Assembly: GCF_000150275.1 (NCBI RefSeq) | Contig: NW_002060949.1 | Span: forward strand, 333,861 to 397,860 | Direction of reading: 5' to 3' | Origin: Trichoplax adhaerens | Lineage: Eukaryota; Placozoa; Uniplacotomia; Trichoplacea; Trichoplacidae | Length of the DNA: 64,000 nt | In this document: piece after piece, positions 55,275-64,000 of the stretch | How positions within the stretch are numbered: position 1 is the stretch's first letter | Layout: each line of letters begins with the position of its first letter | Program-made: the position numbers and the translations under genes | The notes under the pieces: model-generated | What the model saw: only the letters and a program-made list of their open reading frames with translations | What the model was told of the DNA's origin: nothing | The model's database searches: none

Positions 55275-58200
55275 TCAGTCATTAACATGAGAAATATTGT
55301 GAACACGTCTACGACTTGAACTCCATCGACGTTTCGGTAAGTCTGGCGACGATAGTCGAGGAGAAGATGGAGTGGAAATTTTTTGTAAGGTAGTTTCAGA
55401 ATTATCTGGTGTCGCATGGTGAAGGTTATTGGCGGCTTTTGGCGAATTTAACTTTAACAGGTCAATTTTGAACCCTTTCTTCAATGTTTCGCGATCTATG
55501 GGTGCAACAATGTCAGGAATATTATTCTTATTCTGAAATCCTGTAGGTGATAAGGGGGATGAAGTTTCAGATTTTGTTTTGTCGATTGGAATTATAGCAT
55601 AATGCCCGTCTATATCAGTTGAATCCTTCAACGAAGTTTCGAGATAGCCATCTTCTTCACTGTAATCCGAGTTTTCGATTTTCTGCTATTAAAAGTTCGT
55701 AAATTTTGTAATTACTGTAAGACGATACTAAAGCAATAGATAGGATAGTGAACACCATTTACTGTACTTGCTTACCATTTTGGATTGAACAACGCAATCA
55801 CACTGCTTTGCGTTTTCCTCATCATTGATAATATCTTTCGATATCCTTGTTTCAGGTAAGATATCAGGTGCGATACTACCATTGTTCTCAGATTGTAAAG
55901 TATTTGAGAAATTCTCCTTAACTTCATCATTTATAGCAGATTTTACTACAATAGCATAAACAGGGTCATTAGTGTTTTTGGTATCGCATTTCGTTTTTAA
56001 TTTATTTTTTAGTATTATAGATGGTTGATCCATAAAAGAATTTTTCTCTCTTAAATTTGATTTGAGATTACTTTGCACTAAAGTGTCTTCATTATTAGCT
56101 TTAGTTTCTATCTCTGGACATTGACGAGTAGCCAATTTCTCGTTTCGAAGGTGATTTATACGTTCGTATTTGTCCTTAATACTCGTCGATCGCCGTATTG
56201 TAACTCCTAGCGTTGCCACGTTTTCAACTGCTGACTGGACAGTATCAAGAGTTTTAATCGAAGATTTTGCACCAACGCTACAGTATAGCTCTTTGTGTTC
56301 AGCGTTTAAACCTTCGCCAGGATTATTAACTATTGTTTTTTTAGTAGTTTTATTTTCAGAATCTAACGGAATATGGGTGCCTGCTCGTCCTGAAATGTTT
56401 GGCTTTATTCGCAATGATGACGTACTATTTGTTCCATGCTTAATTCGAGACGTGTTAGTGGTACTCTTATATTCAATTGGCAGAGTACGAGTAGTGTTTG
56501 ACTTCTTTACCCGCGCGTAAGTATGGTCTTCGCTATGATAGTGAGATCTACTTTCTAAGCTTGAAACAGTATTTTCTTGTAAATTTATCTTGCTAGATTT
56601 TTGCATATGCATATCCCGGACTAAAATAATAGAAAATTTAAATTTTAAGCGTACAGTACAATTATGTTCTATATTGAGTAAAGCAAATTGCATAGTGCAT
56701 TTATAGATCATTCCATTTAACATCAGCTAATAAAGTAATTGAGTATACTATACGATTCTACTGTTATCATTAAGCAATGTTTGATATTACTTAAATAAAG
56801 TTCCTTTTTCTGTAGATGTTTCCACAGCTTCATTCCGATAATGCATATAAAGCTTAGTAGAACTATGCCGGCAACAGAGAATCCAACACCCATACCGATA
56901 ATAGAAGGCCGAATACCAGGCATGCTGGTTATAGGTGACGTTATTGATTTCGCTGTTATGGGTGTAGTAGGCGAAGTCATAGTCCGTGTTGATGTCGATT
57001 GACTTTGCATTCCTAAAACAATTAATTATTACGAGTAAAAGAATTAAAATATTTATGAGCTTACGGCAACATGTCAAAATTTAGTTGTAGCTATTGATAA
57101 CTACGCAGATCATACTTGTCGATACATGAATCGTTGGACTTGGTTTGCTATTTCCGTAACTATCCGTTGTTGTGACATATATTTGATACACCTCATCAGT
57201 CGATAAATTGGTCAAGTTTGTTGAAATACCGCCATGATCGACAATTTTTTTCAGGTAGCGAATTGAATTAATAGTTCTGTAGTGAACTAAATAATGCAAT
57301 AAAACACCATCAAACCTTGCTCTAGACCAGCGGACGAATAGTATTGTTTCTGTAACTGCATCTGCAGTTACAGTTTCTGGAGGCATGGGTAAACCTTTGA
57401 ATTAGAAGTAAGTAAGATATTTAATTAAACGAGCTACAAACTTACTAGTTTCCAACCTGCATATCATCTATGAGTATTAAATCGTTTCTAATTTGTTCAT
57501 AGAGATGTTTTACATCGCATGATAGAGTTTATATAACATTCGCACATTAACCTTTAGTTTTTTTAAGCAGCCAACTGCTGTAAATAACGCCGACAACATT
57601 AATAGCTGCAATTCGACATTGATATAGAGTCCGTTCTTCTAAATAGCGGACTGTCGCCTTTGTATTGTTAAACTTTTTAACATCACTTTTGTAACAACTG
57701 TTGCATGTTGAAGTGATTACAACATCAGATGTTGTGTAGCATTCTGCATAATAAGTTATTGCAGACAGATTATATCCACCATTATATGATACATCGTCCC
57801 AGAAGACAGTTATGTTGGTCATATTACTATCAATGTTTCGGATTTTCGGCTGATTGGGAAATCCTGAAAATTAATGTAAAAGAAATTGAATGAATGGTGT
57901 CATTGTCTGAGAGTCAGAAAGTTTCACTGTTACTACGGTATCATTCAGCGATCTTTAATTGAAATATCGTTTCAAATTAATGCACTACTGATATAACGGC
58001 ATATAGAGTACTGGAATATTATAACGGTAAATATTAACAAGACCTTTAGTAGCAATTATAAAGATGTCGCTATAGCTACTTCCATAAGTGTTGGTGAATT
58101 GAAGCTGAAAGTCATAGCTAGTATTTATTGCTAGATTTCTAATGAACGTTTCCTGTACGCCTATTATGGAAGCTTTCTCAACCATCGGTTGTATTGCCCG

Positions 58201-61200
58201 AAATCGCAGATCATGACTTGGCTTATATCTTATAAGATACTTTACGGGCAGGACAGGATCAGACACAGGTTTAATCCAAACAATTTGAGATGAGTTTGAA
58301 GTTGTTATTGCTCTAATAATCTTGGGTTTACTTGGCTTATCTGGAAAACATTTGCGATTATATTTGTATACAATCAACTAATGAGAACAACAATTTACTA
58401 CTTAACGAACGTTTACAAAAATTAGATATTAGTTTAGCCTAACCTTTCGTTTTGATTAAAACTATCTTACTGTTGTTACTCTCACCAAAGTCATTTACGG
58501 CAGTAACCCATATATAATAGATCGATCTTGGATAGAGATCTTTAATGATGCAATTATTAATCAAACATAATACTTTTCTGGTAAGCCATTCTGTATTATT
58601 ATTTTTAAGTTGATAATAGACTAGAAAATGGAATGATTTAGTTATTCCTTGATATCCAGGAAGAAAAGTGACCAGGCAACTCCTATTTGTAACATCATTC
58701 ACGGTTATATCGCTAACTGTTTCCGGGGGAGCTTCAGCATTTTAAAGGAAAAAAATATCAAAATTATAAACATTGAAGTCATGGTATTTTTCATTTACGC
58801 AGTTAGCACAAAATCTTGTTAAATGTGTCCTATGTTAAGTAAATCATGAAGTATTAACAAAAATGTGATGCGTAAGAACCTGCGATGATGATTGTTATAT
58901 TCTTTCGAAGTTTGCCATGCTTGTTTACCGCTAGACAAAAATAAGTACCAGTATTTTGCAAACGTAGCTTTGTCAATACCAATCCGTGAGGACTTTTACC
59001 AGCTGATATTATTTTCGGCTTTTCTCTTGAGTTACGATACATTAAGTAAACTTCTGGACTAGGCATACCATTCGCGTTACAAGATAAACTAAAATTACTG
59101 TACCGCTGTATTATATAAGGACTATGGCCATTAGGAATCATTCGCATAGAATTTGGTGCACCTTCATTAAAAGCGTATCGTTATGCTACATTATTATCCA
59201 ATTGAAATATTTGCTACTTGTGATATTTTACGATACCTTCTACTTGTATCCAGAACTTCTTAACATAACGCGTATTATTATATATCCGTAGAGTAACAGA
59301 AAATTCGTAGCTTCCAGTAAATTCGAATGTTGCCGATGGGAATGACAGAACGTCGATTCCACTACCTTGTTCAGATGTACGACAAATACTCTGGATTGGA
59401 TCGGCTATTTCACTGGTATGCTTGAAATCAGTGGTACAGTTATAAGCCACTCTTTTGCCATTGTAGTACCAGTCCGAGGTCGTAGCGAATCTTTCTATAT
59501 AAGTCAGATTTGCAGTAACATTTGTGAGCTGCCCTGCAAGTACTGTTTGATTTATTGGATAAACTGTAATATCATCCACCGAGTATAGTTCTAAACGCAA
59601 AATAAATAAGAAATTCATTGATATTATGCGATAATATGCTGTGGTCAGGGACTGATACTCTTGTAGTGGTATTATCGTACAAAATGATTTATTGCAAGGT
59701 GACTCTTCAGCTATGCCGCTCGTCAGTAGTAGTCTTAAGGAATTCACAATACTTCCAATATAATAACCAGAAGTAGCTACGTATACCGTAAACAAACCTG
59801 AATCACAAAAGATGCCAGTATATCCAACATCATCACAAACGCACTTAAAGTCTGGTACAATGTTTTTACATACGCCGTGGATGCATGGGCTACTTGAGCA
59901 TGGATTTATTGCTAATATACAACCATTGATTTACATAGGAAAATTTCAAATTACATTATAATAATATATATTTATCTTTTGGAGAATAATGATAGCCCAA
60001 CAAGTAATTTAATAGTCTGTTATCTAATAATCACCTATTTCACATAAAGTACCCGTTCTTGTTATGGGACAATTACAAGTCACATTGTTAAATTTTCCTG
60101 GAATACAAGTGGCTGTGGAGTGACATGGAGAACTAACGCAAGGATCGGCTATCGTGTTGAAAAAATACGTAGTAAAATCAAAGAAAGTTATTTAGTTAGA
60201 TACAGGAAGTGAATCTCCGAACGTTTGAGTGTCTCTAGTACTGATACGTGATGTCAACTACCGTATTATATGGTTTTGTGATAAGAACATGAGAAAATAT
60301 GCACGAAAGAAACACATCAGAATATAGTAGTAGATATTCGCAATTACAGAACATTGAAGCCTTAAGATTTAGCTTGCATATGAACATTATCTTGTCGCTC
60401 GTAACCAAACTGCAATCATTAGCTTAAAATAATTTATCGCCATTTTGCAAAAACCGTAAATCAGAGTAATTACCTAGTTCACATATATCTCCAAAATAAC
60501 CTTTTTCACATTCACAAGTATAAGGACGCTGTACATTAGTTTCTTTGGTACTGCAGATCCCTCTTTGAAGACAACTGCCTGAATTGCAGTGTAGTATATC
60601 TAACAGTAGATTTTTATTAATTTTAAAGTACCCTGAAATAAGGAACCTTCGATTGCAATTTTATGTTAAATATAAGGAACAAAAATTAAATTTAAAATTA
60701 TAGCTTAAAAGCTAATGATATAGGATGAGTCACCGGATTTTTAAGCGCTTACAAGGCATTTTGTATTTTTTATTAGAGAAAAACACTCAAATACTTTCGC
60801 AAAAAGATCATTTATATAGGGCATAAATAAAGCTGAAATACTGTAATGATAATGTATTCTATTAATGCCAGATACATCATAGAGGTTATTACCAGTATCA
60901 GCTCGAATACAAGTGTCTGAATTTAAAATATTTTCTTAGTATAACTCCCGAAAATGGACTTTCTTACCGATATCGCATGTCAATCCCGTCCAATTTGGTG
61001 GGCAAATACATAAAAATTCAGACGCATTGTTTGTATTAATACAAGTAGCATTAGTATGAGCGCAAGGTCTCGAATCACAACTTGTTGATTCACCTATTTT
61101 GAAAAAAATACATGAGATGGTTACTGATACTCATAGTTATGTCTCGTTCGTTTCTCTTTATCAGCTGCTAAAAATATCTATATAATATACTTAGCGTAAC

Positions 61201-61493
61201 GCAAACACATATGTACTGCATATACAGAGTTTTTATTGTATAATGCAGATTAAGTAACCATGAAAGTTATCTTGATAATTACAACTTTACGACAGATAAT
61301 AATCATGGTAATAACTTGATACTATACGAAGAATTATAATACATATTACGACATTAGTTCTCATAATAAGCTTGGTGATCATAAATTTCAATAATTTGTA
61401 GATCTTACAAATATAGATAATTTACTCACATTTCATGAATATTGCGAACGTAGCAATGATGATACAAAAGAAGCTGCTATTTGCTGTAAACAT
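55275..61493 (-). CDS. Large EGF-Ig-FN3 single-pass receptor with long tyrosine-bearing tail
   Basis: Exons 5' to 3': 61493-61430, 61093-60968, 60599-60474, 60148-60035, 59911-59237, 59161-58880, 58731-58444, 58340-58044, 57863-57552, 57394-57116, 57012-56791, 56620-55776, 55685-55275. They total 4041 nt in frame, 1346 aa. Signal peptide 1-21, four EGF modules 22 to about 181 (six cysteines each, ending GYTGIFC-type), an unusual stretch to about 250, two Ig-like domains to 462, four FN3 domains 463-854, a Ser/Thr-rich juxtamembrane segment and membrane helix in 855-928, then a tail of about 420 residues. The tail has tyrosines in YARV, YCSV, YERI, YAIV and YAII, suggesting SH2 or adaptor docking. 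One FN3 has C-x5-C followed by A-V-N-D-F-G, as in gp130-type receptors. If 59591-59797 is an intron, the protein is 1277 aa. No orthologue is assigned. Confidence 0.88.
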
Positions 61494-64000
61494 TACACTT
61501 GACTTCGTGAGAATGTTCATTGCATTAGAGTTATCACCGAATGCTTCTTATTTGATTAAATATTAATTAGTCCACCGTTTAAATCAGTTCTTTTGTAAGA
61601 GACTCTGTATCTCTCGTTTGTTAGATTAGTTTGATGGCAGGAAGTTATATTAGCATGTGATTATGGTTGTCTCTAAAATTGCATTAGAAGAGTACATAAA
61701 TGAAGGCATGAATTTGCGTATTACTGTCAATAGTAAACAACAATAATCCATCACGTGGCAACTTTTGTCTAAATAAACATACTCGAAGTACAAACGATTT
61801 ATGTTATTAAAATCCGATCTTAAGTTAATTGTGCGCTTGAATGTTTATTACCAACATTTTATCACTATCAGTGCTGGTCAAATTTTTAGCTATTCGATAG
61901 ATAGGATATTTACAACTACATACAGTTGCCTACTACTTGAGGAAATTTTTCTCAAACCATGCTTGCAGTGACTTCAGTGAATCATCTCACGTTAGAGTTT
62001 TCCTCAGTTTTAATAACTCTAATTTCGAGTTAGTGAATTGCGAACCAAAGGGATAATTTTACTCATTCAAGATAATAGTATAATTTAAAGTAATGTGTAG
62101 ATTTAGCATATGGTATTAAGAATATTCTTTAGCTTATTTCAGTTGGTTTGGTCTAATATCGCGGCTCTTAACTAAAGCTATGTACACAAAAACTTTTTAT
62201 ATAACATAGATCCCAAATATTCGTATGATATTAATGTATAGTTAACAGTGCAAGTACATGTAGAATGTGTACAGTGCTCAAAGTACCGTATAAAGAAAGT
62301 TTGTTCTACTAAGTTCAACTAACGACATCTAATTCATACTACATCAAAGATTATAATCCAATAAATGTTTTCTAAAATCGCCCGTCTGTTATACATATCG
62401 TTGCAACTTAGAACGAAAATATTCATTTAGTAAATTTATGGGCTAAGCAAGATAATTTAAAATTCGGTAATATGATAAATTGTTCATTAGCAACTATAAA
62501 TCACTTTGCGTTATGCTCGCTGATATCAGAATCAATAACTACGTTAAATTAAAATAAAACTGGCCAAAATCCATAGATTAATTATAATCGCAGAATTATT
62601 CTTTGCAACATAATGGTTAGGTAAATAGCCAATTTCGTAAACTTACGGTAACAGATTTGCACAATTACCCGGAATTACAATAAGGGAAAATTAACGATAT
62701 GCCACTATATTACAATAATTATAAGTGTGTATGGAGTGAACTGGTGTCTGCAAATAACTAGTAGCTATTTACTATATGCCTATGTATTAGTAAGTGATAC
62801 GATAATAGTATCTCGAAATGTATGAGATAAATCAGAATTATGAATTTGTCTGAGCAAGAAAATGACCATTGTCTAAAACTAGTTCTATATTAGAAACTGA
62901 AGCAATACTTGCCATTCATTACATCGTGTATGTTCGTATACGCGCATATTGCGGAACTGTGACTCTTATGAAGTCATACTGTTTACTTATATGCAATCAT
63001 CGCTGGATTACGAGTGCATTTGTTCCGTAGCATATGTATAATATATACGCGTATACTATGTATACAGAGATTGAGAAGTGAAATAAGTGAGTGGCTGTAA
63101 ATTATTGTAGAATATAGTATAGCTGTTAGCAAACAAGTATGTGAAATACCAGGAGCGGAAAGGTTATAGTATTCAAATCTTGTTAATTTTACGTAAACGT
63201 ACTATTACTGTACTCATAAGTATAGCGCTTTCATGGAGCTGTCCATACAATGCCCGTAGCTTGATTAAGGTAAACTGGTTGGCTTTACTGGAGTCAGTAC
63301 CGTCAGCGAAGTGATGGGTATTTGAGCTAGTATCGTACATCTAATTGCTACAAGTCAAATGGTAGCTTAATGCCTTAATTGAAACTGATGTTGTAAGTCA
63401 AGTACTCGTACGTGTTAAATATATATTTAATTAATGCCTGTCATGAACTATAGCAGTGACCACAGTACGAGAGTTATAATTATTACTGAATCGTAAGGGC
63501 AGACGAAATAAATTAAACTCTATTTACTGATTGCATCATTATCGAAAAAGATTTGTTAATAAAGGTAATACACAAATTATGGTCTTTGATTCGTATGCCT
63601 GAATACAGAGCGAGTTCAGCTCTTCTATTAAAACTTATAATCACTTTCTATTGCAGTTCAGATATACGAATTATATTTAATAGCATTAGAATCAAATCAA
63701 AGCTATCTACTGATGTTAACTACAATCAAATCTATATTAGGAAGAGATTATATAATAATAAAATTATCGACTAGAAAGTAATGCTAATATTAATTAATTG
63801 ATATTTACAGTAGCAACTTAGTCTAGGGGTACATATAGATGATCGTGCAGTTTTCTGATGAAAAATTTACAATCACTTGATAAATTTCTTAATATCAGAT
63901 TTACTTTTGTAAATAGATGATTGCGAGTATACAATACTGTATACGTTACAGCTTCAAACAAATATAGGCCTAGATGCATAAACAATACAGCAAACTTGCT
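61494..64000. other. Upstream intergenic stretch to the window end
   Basis: About 2.5 kb containing the promoter region of the EGF-Ig-FN3 receptor. No exon, RNA gene or repeat of note was seen; the open frame at 63553-63774 has no splice or family support. Confidence 0.5.

Noticed and set aside
56170-56520. 116-codon plus-strand open frame
   Set aside because: Antisense to the 845-nt tail exon of the EGF-Ig-FN3 receptor, whose frame is open over its full length with matching splice sites.

Overview
This window is animal genomic DNA: AT-rich, with many short exons joined by introns mostly of about 60-400 bp with GT-AG ends, and proteins typical of animals (a receptor tyrosine phosphatase and Ig/FN3/EGF receptors, IFT74, glutaryl-CoA dehydrogenase). 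Small introns, dense genes and no recognisable transposon suggest a compact genome of an early-branching animal. A placozoan such as Trichoplax is my best guess, but that is inference from composition and gene style, not from a match. One undetermined base (20574) shows a draft assembly.

There are six genes. (1) 1-13830, plus: the 3' part of a very large receptor protein tyrosine phosphatase. It has about 21 FN3 domains (the first cut by the window edge), a basic RRKR cleavage-like site, a membrane segment, an intact PTP domain D1 and a degenerate D2 without the catalytic cysteine. (2) 18824-28664, minus: a signal peptide-Ig-FN3-membrane receptor with a tyrosine-rich tail, rebuilt from ten exons that stay in frame (654 aa). 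(3) 33173-39662, minus: IFT74, a coiled-coil ciliary transport protein in about 27 very small exons. (4) 41159-44920, plus: mitochondrial glutaryl-CoA dehydrogenase in 15 exons (418 aa), one intron being GC-AG. (5) 48437-53711, plus: a second Ig/FN3 membrane receptor with the same exon plan as gene 2; one stretch is unresolved. (6) 55275-61493, minus: a large EGF-Ig-FN3 receptor with a long tyrosine-containing tail.

Layout: genes 1 and 2 converge, IFT74 and GCDH diverge from a shared upstream region of about 1.5 kb, and genes 5 and 6 converge. The divergent region holds an extraordinary cluster of GTAC palindromes (40526-40843). Other gene-poor stretches are 13831-18823, the 5.2-kb first intron of gene 2, 28665-33172, 44921-48436 and 61494-64000.

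Four of the six genes are cell-surface proteins for adhesion or signalling: three have tyrosine-bearing tails and the fourth is a tyrosine phosphatase. A functional link among them is speculation. IFT74 and GCDH are housekeeping genes. All exon joins were made by hand from splice signals and reading frame. Where the phases sum without a break (genes 1, 2, 4 and 6) I am fairly confident; the IFT74 5' end and the middle of gene 5 are incomplete.
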